DNA of 64,000 nt, taken from NCBI GenBank assembly GCA_947491025.1, contig CANLIC010000001.1, forward strand, positions 62,001-126,000, given 5' to 3'. The DNA is from Myxococcales bacterium (GTDB lineage: Bacteria; Myxococcota_A; UBA9042). Positions 35,178-43,222 of this stretch are shown piece after piece. Under the pieces are notes generated by a model. That model was not told the origin of the DNA. It did not search any database and saw nothing but the letters and a program-made list of their open reading frames with translations. The position numbers were made by a program, and so were the translations under genes. Each line of letters starts with the position of its first letter. Within the stretch, counting starts at the first letter, position 1.

Positions 35178-36128
35178 ATGAAAGGTAACGAACTCTCGGG
35201 TTCCGCCCGCAAGCGGCTGGTCGCACCCGCAGACAAGAAGGCCCCCGGCAAGGACAAGCGCGCCGCCCTCGGCGCCCTGCCGCGCGAAGCAGCCCAGAAG
35301 GTGGTGGCCCCAGACGCCCAGCGCGCCGGCCTCAGCGCCGCGTTGCCTGACGGCGACCTGCAGCGGTGGGTCCAGGCGGCGATCAACCTCGTCCTCGGGA
35401 CCAAGCTGCCCCTGGACGGCCGCATGACGCCGGTGGTGCGCGAGGCGCTGCGGCGCTTTCAGCGGCAGGAGGGGCTGCAGACCCACGGCGCTGCGGACGA
35501 GAAGACCTTGCAGGTGTTGGAGTTGCGGACCGGAGCGCAGCGACCGCGTGGCGCTGGCCACGAGGACGTGCGCAGCTTGCTCATCCTGCCGAATCGGGTG
35601 CTCTGGATGCCGAAGCCGGGGTCGCCTAGCGGTGACAAGGGCAAGGACGGTCGCGAGGCCGGCGAGGCCGCCGACTCCGCGGCCGTCGTGAGCGGCGGCA
35701 GCAAGAAGACGAAGGTAGGCGAGGCTTTTGGCGTCAAGCCGAAGGGCTCCAACGCGGCTGGCGGCCCGAAGGTCGATGACGAGGTCGTCGACGCCGAGCT
35801 CGCGACGGTGCAGCCGGGCGTCCGGTCGGACGCCGTGTCGCCCTCCGACGCCTTCGGTCAGCGCGAGTCGTGGCGGGCGGTCATGTCGCTGATGCAGTCG
35901 GGGCAGTTCGTGCAGCGCGCTGCCGAGAGCCTCGGAAAAAGCGACGTCGAGGCGGTGCGCAAGGACATGCAGATCTGGGTCGAGACGCTGGTGATGCGGA
36001 CCGGTTCAGACGCGCCGGCGTGGCTACGCACCGCCCGTGCCGACGCCAAGATGGACGGCGCCGGGGCGGCGAGCCTGCTGCGCCAGGCGTGGTGGGTCGA
36101 GCACGTCGGCGCGGCGGACGGCCTCTGA
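35178..36128 (+). CDS. Peptidoglycan-binding-domain protein without signal peptide
   Basis: 316 residues from the ATG at 35178, GGAGG 7 bp upstream. The N-terminus is Lys/Ala-rich and lacks a signal peptide. A PG_binding_1-like domain (about 50-115) reads WVQAAINLVLGTKLPLDGRM then REALRRFQRQEGLQTHGAAD. The middle is low complexity, Lys/Gly/Asp-rich, and the C-terminal 100 residues are helical (SWRAVMSLMQSGQFVQRAAE). First of three overlapping genes; the TGA overlaps the next ATG. Where it acts is unclear because no export signal is visible. Confidence 0.75.
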   Translation: MKGNELSGSARKRLVAPADKKAPGKDKRAALGALPREAAQKVVAPDAQRAGLSAALPDGDLQRWVQAAINLVLGTKLPLDGRMTPVVREALRRFQRQEGLQTHGAADEKTLQVLELRTGAQRPRGAGHEDVRSLLILPNRVLWMPKPGSPSGDKGKDGREAGEAADSAAVVSGGSKKTKVGEAFGVKPKGSNAAGGPKVDDEVVDAELATVQPGVRSDAVSPSDAFGQRESWRAVMSLMQSGQFVQRAAESLGKSDVEAVRKDMQIWVETLVMRTGSDAPAWLRTARADAKMDGAGAASLLRQAWWVEHVGAADGL

Positions 36129-36904
36129 TGGCGCGCGCTCTCTCCGTCTCGGCTGCCTCTTGCGCCCTGCTCGTCACGTTGGGCTGCGGCGAAGAGCGCC
36201 CTGCACCTGCCGGGGCCTTGATCGTCGAGCCAGCCGATCCGGGACCGGCCAGCGCCATCGCCGAGGGCGAGGGCGAGGTCGCCGAGACCCGCACCGGCGC
36301 GGGGCCCGACGCGACGACCGGCGACAGCGCGACCGGCCCTGACACCTCGGTCGCAGGCGATGGCGGCAGCGACGGCGGTGAGATTGCGCCTGGCGGTGGC
36401 GGCGGCGCGCTCGGGCTTCGCGTCGTGGCGAGCGACGGCAGCCTTGTCGGCGTCCTGTTAGCGCGAGGTCACGGCCACCAGGGCGCAGGCACGGCGCCAG
36501 CCGGTGCGCCATCCGATCCGTTGCGCGACGGGGTCCTGGTCTACCACCCGACCGCGCGGGCCTTTTTTGGCGTCGCGATGGCCACCGGCAAGGTGATCGC
36601 GCCGCGTCTCGGCATCGCTAGCTCGGACTGCCTGACCCCAAACGTCGCCGGGTACTACACGGACGGACCAGAGGTCTCGGGCTACGACTATGCGTTCGTC
36701 TGGAAGGGCAAGTGGTGGCGGATCAAGGGCGGTGAGCCGCTCGCGCTCGTCGGCTGCGCCGGTGTCGGCACCGGCGGCGAGAAGCCGGCCTGCGTACCGC
36801 ACACGGGCTCCTGCCGTGGCTTCCCGGTCGAGTCGGTGTCGCTGCCCTTGCCGGTCGCTTTCAGCGCTCCGCTGCGCTTTGACTGGGCGGGAGCGGGCGG
36901 CTGA
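36128..36904 (+). CDS. Hypothetical lipoprotein with Asp/Gly-rich linker
   Basis: 258 residues; ATG at 36128 overlaps the preceding stop. Signal with lipobox LVTLGC, then a roughly 90-residue Glu/Gly/Asp-rich linker (TTGDSATGPDTSVAGDG). The folded remainder starts LGLRVVASDGSLVGVLLARG and ends with a Cys-containing beta region (C174, C222 and nearby). Such lipoproteins with D/G linkers are common in Myxococcota; function unknown. Middle gene of a three-gene operon. Confidence 0.7.
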   Translation: MARALSVSAASCALLVTLGCGEERPAPAGALIVEPADPGPASAIAEGEGEVAETRTGAGPDATTGDSATGPDTSVAGDGGSDGGEIAPGGGGGALGLRVVASDGSLVGVLLARGHGHQGAGTAPAGAPSDPLRDGVLVYHPTARAFFGVAMATGKVIAPRLGIASSDCLTPNVAGYYTDGPEVSGYDYAFVWKGKWWRIKGGEPLALVGCAGVGTGGEKPACVPHTGSCRGFPVESVSLPLPVAFSAPLRFDWAGAGG

Positions 36905-37614
36905 TGGTGCGCGCGCGGCCACAGCAGGGCGCAATGCTCGCGGAGCGGCGGCGGGGCGCGAGGTCCGCAGAGGCGCCTACAAGGGCGACGCGGCCGGGTG
37001 CTTTCGCATGGGCCACTACCGGGCTCTGGCCAGGCGCCGTGGCGTCGCTTCTCGGCGGCTGCGGCGGCGGATGCCAAGAGCCTGCGGCCAGACGCCCAGA
37101 ACCCCAAACAGCCAAGGCAACGAGCGTCCGCGCCGACGGGCCAGACGCCCAAGCCCGGCCCAGTCGGACGCCAGTCGAAGTGGCTGAGCAGGCGTTGGCC
37201 GTGCGCTTGCCCGAGCGCCGCAAGGACGATCTGGTGCCCGCCCTGGCCTCGCTCCCGCGACGACACCTCGTCGCATTCGACGCGCGCACGGCTTTTGTCG
37301 CCCGCCTTGGCCCGGCTGGGCTGCAAGCGCTCGACCAGACCCTGGCGGACCCGGCCACCGCCAGCGACGACGCCATCACCGCGCTGCTGCGGCGCGCCGG
37401 CTCCGACTACGGCGTACGCGCCGGCGTTGCCGCCAACCGCCTCGTGCTCGCGGTCGACCGCGGCACGGACCGGATGCTGACGGCCCGCTTGCGTCGTCTG
37501 GCGCAACAGGCCGGCCGCTGGCGGCTGGTCTTGCTCACCCGCGAGGGCGATGGTCTGGTCGAGGTCTGGCTGGATCCGCCGGCGCCGCGACCGACTACGA
37601 CCGGCGGCGGCTGA
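36904..37614 (+). CDS. Hypothetical protein, possible lipoprotein
   Basis: 236 residues; ATG at 36904 overlaps the preceding stop (TGATG). The N-terminus is long and basic, followed by a weak hydrophobic stretch (ATTGLWPGAVASLLGGCGGGC) whose Cys could be lipidated. The C-terminal 140 residues look folded (LAVRLPERRKDDLVPALASL, NRLVLAVDRGTDRML). I do not recognise the family. Last gene of the operon begun at 35178, convergent with the repeat lipoprotein. Confidence 0.55.
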   Translation: MVRARPQQGAMLAERRRGARSAEAPTRATRPGAFAWATTGLWPGAVASLLGGCGGGCQEPAARRPEPQTAKATSVRADGPDAQARPSRTPVEVAEQALAVRLPERRKDDLVPALASLPRRHLVAFDARTAFVARLGPAGLQALDQTLADPATASDDAITALLRRAGSDYGVRAGVAANRLVLAVDRGTDRMLTARLRRLAQQAGRWRLVLLTREGDGLVEVWLDPPAPRPTTTGGG

Positions 37615-37631
37615 ACGACGGGGCGATCTGC

Positions 37632-38348
37632 TTACTTCTTCTTGGTCACCGTGAAGCGATCGGGGGCACCGTCGTTGTTGGTGTCGACGCCGATCTTCTG
37701 CAACTGGCCGCCCGCGAAGTACTCCCAAGTGTCGACCGCGCCGTCACCGTTGGTGTCGCGACGCTTCTCGACCAAGCGCAGCACGTTGCGGCCATCGTCG
37801 GTCTTGGTGAGCTGGTAGTAGCGCCAAGTATCGGTGCGGCCGTCGAAGCCGAGGTCCAGCTCGACGAGGTGCTTGTAGCCGTCCTTGTAGTGGCGGGTCT
37901 CGTCGACGCGTCCGTCGAAGTCGAGGTCCATCTCCTCCCGCACCAGCGTCTCAGCGCTCGCCTCACCCGTGAAGTATTGGACGATGTCGATGCGCTGATC
38001 GAAGTTGACGTCCATCTCCTTGCGCGTCAGGACCTTCTTTGCGTTCTCGCCCTCGCCGCTGACGACGCGGTAGAACTTGAAGACGTCGGGCTTCTGGTCG
38101 CCGTTGATGTCGACGCGCTCGATCGCGGAGCTGCCGTCCTGCTGAAGCTCGCTGCCGCCGCGCGGCTCGTCGCTCACCGTTGAACTACCGCCTCCGCCGC
38201 CCTGCGCCCGCTGCGCCTCGTTCGACGAGCCGCAGCCTGCGACAGGGCCGCCTGCGAGCGCAACCATCGCCAGAGCGGCCGCGGTGCCGCGCAACGCGCC
38301 AGCGGCGGACGGAGAGGTGAACACCGGGATACGAACGCGAGACGACAT
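37632..38348 (-). CDS. Lipoprotein with EF-hand-like/dockerin-like repeats
   Basis: 238 residues from the ATG at 38348, CAGGAG 6 bp upstream. Lipobox GGPVAGC, then a Ser/Gly linker, then six to seven repeats of about 25 residues with Asp-loop motifs: DINGDQKPDVFKFY, DVNFDQRIDIVQYF, DLDFDGRVDETRHY, DTNGDGAVDTWEYF and DTNNDGAPDRF. The D-x-D/N-x-D pattern followed by hydrophobic/aromatic strands resembles calcium-binding type-3-repeat sequences of myxobacterial surface proteins. Probably an outer-membrane, Ca-binding lipoprotein; role unknown. Confidence 0.75.
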   Translation of the reverse strand: MSSRVRIPVFTSPSAAGALRGTAAALAMVALAGGPVAGCGSSNEAQRAQGGGGGSSTVSDEPRGGSELQQDGSSAIERVDINGDQKPDVFKFYRVVSGEGENAKKVLTRKEMDVNFDQRIDIVQYFTGEASAETLVREEMDLDFDGRVDETRHYKDGYKHLVELDLGFDGRTDTWRYYQLTKTDDGRNVLRLVEKRRDTNGDGAVDTWEYFAGGQLQKIGVDTNNDGAPDRFTVTKKK

Positions 38349-38425
38349 GCAGTTCTCCTGCTGCGCTGCCCTCCGGCCACCGTCGCGGCGGGGCAGTGCG
38401 CGGCGCCCGATGGGCAGCCCGCGAC

Positions 38426-38454
38426 AGTGTGGGACTCCCCCCTGGCATCGTCAA
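38426..38454 (-). promoter_or_regulatory. Sigma-70-like promoter for the EF-hand-like lipoprotein gene
   Basis: Minus-strand TTGACG (38454-38449), 17-bp spacer, CACACT (38431-38426). Transcript start near 38419, so a 5' leader of about 70 nt. Confidence 0.5.
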
Positions 38455-38729
38455 GTCCATCGGGCCTGTCATGTTTGGTCGTCGTACCCGGGCCTTGGCG
38501 CCTCTGGCGCGCGTGGCGGCAGGGCCTATCGGGCGTGGTTGGCTCAAGCGCGAGCGCTTGCAGAGACGGTATGAGCCTGAAAAGTCCGGGCACGCGGTGC
38601 CGGTGTGCGCACGCATCCGGCTTCGCCGGCGCTTGCCAAGCGTGCAACCGCAGCCGTAGATGCGGCGGCCAAGGCCCACTTCTGGCCGCCCTCTTCGGTG
38701 CCGCGGGATGAAACGAAGGACGCCGCGCG

Positions 38730-38759
38730 TTGACAGCCTCGGCAAGCGGTCGATAGTGT
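38730..38759 (+). promoter_or_regulatory. Sigma-70-like promoter for the Ala/Pro-rich lipoprotein gene
   Basis: TTGACA (38730-38735, perfect -35), 18-bp spacer, TAGTGT (38754-38759). Transcript start near 38766 leaves about 29 nt before the ATG at 38795 and excludes the ATG at 38660. Confidence 0.55.
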
Positions 38760-38794
38760 CGCGCGGCCGCGCGGTCGGCTGTGGAGGCAAGCGG

Positions 38795-39910
38795 ATGGCA
38801 TGGACTGGCCGAATCGTCAGTGCGCTGACGGCGCTGCTCCTTCTGCAGTCGGTGTGCGGTTGTAGCAAAGAGCCGGAAGCGGACCCCGGCGCCCAGGCCG
38901 CCCACACCCCTCCCAAGGTCAAGCGCAAGCGCGTGCGACCGCAAGGGGAGGAGGCTGCAGCGGCCGCTCCGGCCGATCCCGCGACCGCCAAGGCTCAGCC
39001 CGCGCCCGAGCCAGCCAAACCCGCTGAGGCCGCGGCGCCTGCCCTCGGAGCCGCACCGACCGAGAGCGGCGCGGTGGGCGAGGCAGCCCCTGCCGGCGCC
39101 ACGCCGCCTGCGCCAGGCGCAGAGGCCGCCGCCGCTGCGCCGGGCGCTGTTGCCGTGGCTGCCGCACCAGGTGCCGCGCCGACCGACCCGGCCGCCGTTC
39201 CGCCGGCTGGCGCCGCGCTTGTGCCTCCGGGTAGCGTTCCCGCGGCTGGCGCCCCCGCTGCCGCCGACCCCGCCGACCCCGCCGCCGGTGCGCCCGGGGC
39301 CACGCCTGGCGCTGCCGTCGCGGTACCTGGCGCGGACACCCAGGCCGCAGACGCCGCGCGAGCCGCGGCTGAGGTCGCCGCGCGCGGTGCCGCGGCCGCC
39401 GAACGCCCGGTCGAGCCCGCCCCTGATCCAGCCGCGGACGCGGGGGCGCCGATTCAGGCCGCTCGGTTGCGCGGCGAGGCGCCGACTGCCGAGCCAGCGC
39501 TCGATCTCACGGGCTTCTTGACCCTGCGTGACCTGGAGAATCGCCTGGAGAAGGCGCCGCTGATGCGTCATGACGACCTGCCCGGCATCAAGCCGACACA
39601 GGGCTACAACGCGATCTACTTTGCGCCGGCAAAGGGCAACGCGTTCGGTGTCGCGCTGCAGGTGTGGCGCGACCCGTCGCTGATCGACAGCCGCACACGC
39701 TTCAACACCCAGAAGAACACGGCCTCCAACGCGGTGGACACGCAGGTCCTGGGCGACCTCGCGTTCCGCTCCTACTTCGGTGGCGTGGTGTCGCTGACCT
39801 TCGTCGACGCTCGCCAGCCGCTGGTCGCGACGCTGAGCTGCTCAGTCAAGCTGTGCAACAAGGACCAGTTTATCGCCCTGGCCCGTACAGTCGCGGAGCG
39901 GATGCGCTAG
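38795..39910 (+). CDS. Ala/Pro-rich lipoprotein with conserved-looking C-terminal domain
   Basis: 371 residues from the ATG at 38795 (GGAGG 7 bp upstream). Lipobox SVCGC after a hydrophobic helix. Residues about 40-240 are low complexity (Ala, Pro, Glu, Gly), probably an extended tether across the periplasm or to the wall. The last 130 residues are well-formed: FLTLRDLENRLEKAPLMRHD, YNAIYFAPAKGNAFGVALQV and a Cys pair near the end (SCSVKLC). I do not recognise the family. Convergent with grpE. Confidence 0.65.
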   Translation: MAWTGRIVSALTALLLLQSVCGCSKEPEADPGAQAAHTPPKVKRKRVRPQGEEAAAAAPADPATAKAQPAPEPAKPAEAAAPALGAAPTESGAVGEAAPAGATPPAPGAEAAAAAPGAVAVAAAPGAAPTDPAAVPPAGAALVPPGSVPAAGAPAAADPADPAAGAPGATPGAAVAVPGADTQAADAARAAAEVAARGAAAAERPVEPAPDPAADAGAPIQAARLRGEAPTAEPALDLTGFLTLRDLENRLEKAPLMRHDDLPGIKPTQGYNAIYFAPAKGNAFGVALQVWRDPSLIDSRTRFNTQKNTASNAVDTQVLGDLAFRSYFGGVVSLTFVDARQPLVATLSCSVKLCNKDQFIALARTVAERMR

Positions 39911-40045
39911 GTCCACGGACCGGGTCCAGGCGGCAATCGGGGCAGGATGCCCCTGCGCCAAGCGTCGCCGGCCCGAACGCTGTAGAGGCCCCAGGCCCCG
40001 TGTGCGAAGCGCGCGTCGAAGCGCGACGCAGAAACGCCGATTGGG

Positions 40046-40969
40046 CTACTCGCCTTCGGGCGCCGCGGCGACCACGACCTGCGCCGGGCGCAGCACGCGG
40101 CCCTCGAACAGGTAACCACGCCCGACCTGTCGCACGACTGTTCCGGCCGGCTGCGCTGCCGACGGGACATGAGCGATCGCCTCATGGACGATGGGGTCGA
40201 AGCGCTGCCCCTCGGTGTCGAATGCGCCGACCCCGATGGACGCCAGGGCTCTTTCCCACTCGGCGACCGACATCTGCAGTGCCCGGCGGTGGTCGGCGCT
40301 GAGGGCCTCGTCGGCGAGCATTCCGCGCACGACGGCGGTCTGGACGTCCATGGCGGGCAGCAGGGTCTGCAACACCTTGCGCGAGGCCTTGCTTGGCAGC
40401 TCGGTCTCCATGCGTTCGCAACGGCGCTGGGCTTCCTCGTACTGCTCAGCGACGCGGGCGAAGCGCTGGCGTGTGGCCTTGAGGTCGGCCTTGGCGGCCT
40501 CGAGCTCGCGCCCGGCGCGGGCCGCCGACTCGGCGTCGGCGTTGGCGCGTTGCCGCAGCACGTCGAGCTGGACCTGCTGTGGGGCGCCCTGCCCAGCCGG
40601 GCGGTCGCCCGTCGGCATGCCCCGAATATTCGGTCCGATTTGCACCATCGGTGGCAGTGACGTGGGCGGAGACGCGGCGCTGTCGGTCGCGGGCACGCGC
40701 GGCGCGTCGTGTCCTGTCTGGCCTGGGGCGGGTGCCTCCGAGGCGTGGTCGGCCGCAGCTGCGTCGCCCTCGGACCCAGCCTCACCGCGCTGGTCAGCGA
40801 CCATGCGCGCGATCGCGGCCTGGGTTGCGGCCTGGTTGGCGAATTTCTCGGCTTCCGCGAGCGCCGCGCTCAGGGCATCGCCGAGCTCGAGCAGGGGCGA
40901 ATGCCCACGCCCGGTCGCAGCTTCACTCTCGGGTTTGGGTGGGCCCTTGCCAGCGTCGGAGGTCGACAC
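40046..40969 (-). CDS. grpE: GrpE, DnaK nucleotide-exchange factor
   Basis: 307 residues from the GTG at 40969 (GAGG 6 bp upstream). GrpE is normally about 180-200 residues; here a Ser/Ala/Pro-rich N-terminus of roughly 120 adds length. The coiled coil runs from about 130 (LDVLRQRANADAESAARAG) and the beta domain ends the protein with FDPIVHEAIAHVPSAAQPAG and GTVVRQVGRGYLFEGRVLRP, the family hallmark. It releases ADP from DnaK. It sits 8 bp after the FHA-GGDEF gene and no dnaK is in the window. Confidence 0.9.
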   Translation of the reverse strand: MSTSDAGKGPPKPESEAATGRGHSPLLELGDALSAALAEAEKFANQAATQAAIARMVADQRGEAGSEGDAAAADHASEAPAPGQTGHDAPRVPATDSAASPPTSLPPMVQIGPNIRGMPTGDRPAGQGAPQQVQLDVLRQRANADAESAARAGRELEAAKADLKATRQRFARVAEQYEEAQRRCERMETELPSKASRKVLQTLLPAMDVQTAVVRGMLADEALSADHRRALQMSVAEWERALASIGVGAFDTEGQRFDPIVHEAIAHVPSAAQPAGTVVRQVGRGYLFEGRVLRPAQVVVAAAPEGE

Positions 40970-40977
40970 GCGCTGCC

Positions 40978-41871
40978 TCAGGCTACGACGCGGTTGCGAC
41001 CGGCACGCTTGGCTCGGTACAGGTTCTCATCGGCCGCCAAGATCGCAGCTTCAGCCCGGGTCATGGAGTCGTCGATCTCGGCGACGCCCAGACTCATCGT
41101 CACCTGCACCTGGTTGCCCTCGAACTCGAAGGGATGGCCCTCGATGAGCCCTCGAAACTCCTCGGCAAACGCCAAACCGCCAGCGCGATCGGTCTCCGGC
41201 ATCACCGAGCAGAACTCCTCGCCGCCATAGCGCGCGAACATCTCCTCGTGGCGGACCCGCGCCTTGGCCAGCTTGGCCACCTCGCGCAAGACATAGTCGC
41301 CCATCAGGTGGCCGAAGTCGTCGTTCACACGCTTGAAGTGGTCGAGATCCATCATGATCACGACCAACGGCCGGGCGTGGCGCCTAGCGCGCGCGAACTC
41401 GCGGTCGAGGAACTCCATCAAGGCGCGCTTGTTGGGGATGTGCGTGAGGCCGTCCTCAATCGTCAGCCGGTAGATCTCCTCGTGGTACGCGAGCTCGATG
41501 TTGTCGCCGCTCAAGTACTTGAAGATCGCCTCGCCGACCTGGATGAAGTCGCCGCTGCGGAGCGTCGCTTCGGGCTGCACCAGCACGTCGTTGAGGTAGG
41601 TGCCGTTGGTCGAGTGGTTGTCGACGACCTTGTGGCCGAACTCGCTGGGTTCGAAGCGCGCATGGCGCCGCGATACCGAGTCCGACTCCAGCACGATGTC
41701 GCTGGTCGAATCCCGACCTACGGCGACCTGCTTGTGCTCAAGCTCGAAGCGGCGCCCCATCTGGGGACCGCGCAGTTGAACAAGACATGCGGTGCGAGAC
41801 ACGCCGCGGGCAGCGATCTCCTTGACGGAGGTGATGCGGGTCTCGGCGTCCAGGTGGTCGGTGCGCGACAT
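40978..41871 (-). CDS. FHA-domain diguanylate cyclase (GGDEF)
   Basis: 297 residues from the ATG at 41871 with GGAG about 7 bp upstream. Residues about 30-120 form a canonical FHA phosphothreonine-binding domain: VGRDSTSDIVLESDSVSRRH then NHSTNGTYLN. The GGDEF domain follows, with DGLTHIPNKRAL, MMDLDHFKRVND and the active-site motif GGEEF (YGGEEFCSVMP), so c-di-GMP synthesis is expected. The inhibitory RxxD site is RHEE here, Asp replaced by Glu. No membrane segment; a cytoplasmic enzyme gated by a phosphoprotein partner is likely. Operon with grpE. Confidence 0.93.
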   Translation of the reverse strand: MSRTDHLDAETRITSVKEIAARGVSRTACLVQLRGPQMGRRFELEHKQVAVGRDSTSDIVLESDSVSRRHARFEPSEFGHKVVDNHSTNGTYLNDVLVQPEATLRSGDFIQVGEAIFKYLSGDNIELAYHEEIYRLTIEDGLTHIPNKRALMEFLDREFARARRHARPLVVIMMDLDHFKRVNDDFGHLMGDYVLREVAKLAKARVRHEEMFARYGGEEFCSVMPETDRAGGLAFAEEFRGLIEGHPFEFEGNQVQVTMSLGVAEIDDSMTRAEAAILAADENLYRAKRAGRNRVVA

Positions 41872-41912
41872 CGACGGGCTCCGGCTCCATGGCTCACTGT
41901 GCGAGCGAGGCG

Positions 41913-41941
41913 AAGGTACTCCGACCGCGTCGCGGGTGCAA
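41913..41941 (-). promoter_or_regulatory. Sigma-70-like promoter for the GGDEF-grpE operon
   Basis: Minus-strand TTGCAC (41941-41936), 17-bp spacer, TACCTT (41918-41913). Transcript start near 41906 leaves about 35 nt before the ATG at 41871 and excludes longer in-frame starts. Confidence 0.55.
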
Positions 41942-42044
41942 CGTCGTCGGCGACGCAAACCATCGTCGTCGTGTCCGTGTTCTCACGGAGGCGCAAAGCG
42001 CCGGCACTGGAGGGCGACAGCTGCTTCGCGGGAGACCGAGAGGT

Positions 42045-43166
42045 TTAGCTATTGCTCTCACGAACATAGCGCACGAGAACATCGACGTAGCTGCGGACTG
42101 GCGGCGGCGTCAAGCCGAGCGGGGTCAGCAGGCGCCGGGCGTGGCGGTCGTCGAAACGGATGTCCGTGTCGAACCACTCGACGAAGCTGCGCTCATTGGG
42201 CACCAGAGATCGCACGCCGGGCAGCCCGAGCAAGGCCCGAGACAGCGCTCCCGGCAGAAAGACGGTGGGCCGTGGTCGGCCGGCAGCGTCGGCGACGGCA
42301 CAGAAGAATTCGTAGGCGCTCATCGGATCGGGATCGACGAGGTGGTAGGTGCCGCCAGCCGCCTCCGGGTGGCGGGTCAGGGCAACGGCGGCGCGCACGG
42401 CGAAGTCGACGGGCAACAGGTGCAGCGGATAGCGCCCCTGACCCGGCAACGGCACGGCGGTGTGGACCGGCGCGTGGACGATCGCGTTGATCAAGAGGTA
42501 GGGCCCATCGAGGCGCTGGACCTCTCCGTTCTGGCTGTCGCCGACCAGAATAGGCGGCCGGACGATGGTAATGGGCAGGCGCGACATGGCCTGACGCGCC
42601 AACTCCTCGGCCTCGAGTTTGCTACGCTCGTAGTCATTGCGGAGGGTCTGGCCGACGTTGAGCTCATCCTCGGTCGCGACGCCGCTGCGACCGCCGGCGA
42701 CGAACGCCGTCGACCAGTGGCAGATGCGACGAAGCCGGCGCATGCCGAGCGCGAGTTCGAGCACCTCGCGCAGGCCCTCTACGTTGACGGCGCGCATGCG
42801 CGCGCCATCGATGGCCAGGTATTGTACGGCTGCGACGTGGTGGATCTCCTCGACCTCGGCATGCACGCGCCGCACCTCTGGGCCGGCGAGCCCGAGATCG
42901 AGGTCCAGGATGTCGCCCCAGAGAAGCTCGAGGCGGCCAGGGCCGACGGCGAGCTGCTCGGCGAAGAGCGCCGCCTCCCTCGTGAACTTCTCGCGATGCA
43001 GGAGCAGCACGTGATCGCCGGCGAGGACGAGCTCGCGCGCCACCTGCCGGGCGATCTGCACCGGAAAGCCCGTGACCAGGACCTTGCGCTGGGTGCCTGG
43101 AACCGCGCCTGCCGCCGGTCCGGCCGCGCCGCCCGGGGTCGCCATCGTCGACTCGGACTGCGCCAC
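42045..43166 (-). CDS. Extended SDR / thioester-reductase-like NAD(P)-binding protein
   Basis: 373 residues from the GTG at 43166 (GGAGG 8 bp upstream); the ATG at 43145 is an alternative. The Rossmann start is KVLVTGFPVQIARQVARELV, a degenerate TGxxGxxG. Other SDR features: ILDLDLGL, HHVAAVQYLAI, ICHWSTAFVAGG, the catalytic YxxxK as YERSK, and ITIVRPPILVGDS. This matches the fatty acyl-CoA/carrier-protein reductase-like branch (Male sterility type). Substrate unknown. It follows the AgmX-like gene by 56 bp, probably the same transcript. Confidence 0.8.
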   Translation of the reverse strand: MAQSESTMATPGGAAGPAAGAVPGTQRKVLVTGFPVQIARQVARELVLAGDHVLLLHREKFTREAALFAEQLAVGPGRLELLWGDILDLDLGLAGPEVRRVHAEVEEIHHVAAVQYLAIDGARMRAVNVEGLREVLELALGMRRLRRICHWSTAFVAGGRSGVATEDELNVGQTLRNDYERSKLEAEELARQAMSRLPITIVRPPILVGDSQNGEVQRLDGPYLLINAIVHAPVHTAVPLPGQGRYPLHLLPVDFAVRAAVALTRHPEAAGGTYHLVDPDPMSAYEFFCAVADAAGRPRPTVFLPGALSRALLGLPGVRSLVPNERSFVEWFDTDIRFDDRHARRLLTPLGLTPPPVRSYVDVLVRYVRESNS

Positions 43167-43222
43167 GCGACCGCCCTCCAGAGCGCGCTCTGCCGTCGTG
43201 GCGCCAGACGCGCCGCTCAGGC

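Larger units (their letters stand above)
38349..38794 (+). other. Divergent intergenic region
   Basis: 446 bp between two divergent lipoprotein genes. It holds one promoter for each side (38426-38454 and 38730-38759). No gene is supported here; open frames on both strands look like shadow sequence. Confidence 0.6.

Noticed and set aside
38174-39571. 465-residue minus-strand open frame
   Set aside because: It lies over the Ala/Pro-rich lipoprotein and the promoter region and its composition (Arg/Gly/Ala) is that of a shadow of the plus-strand gene.
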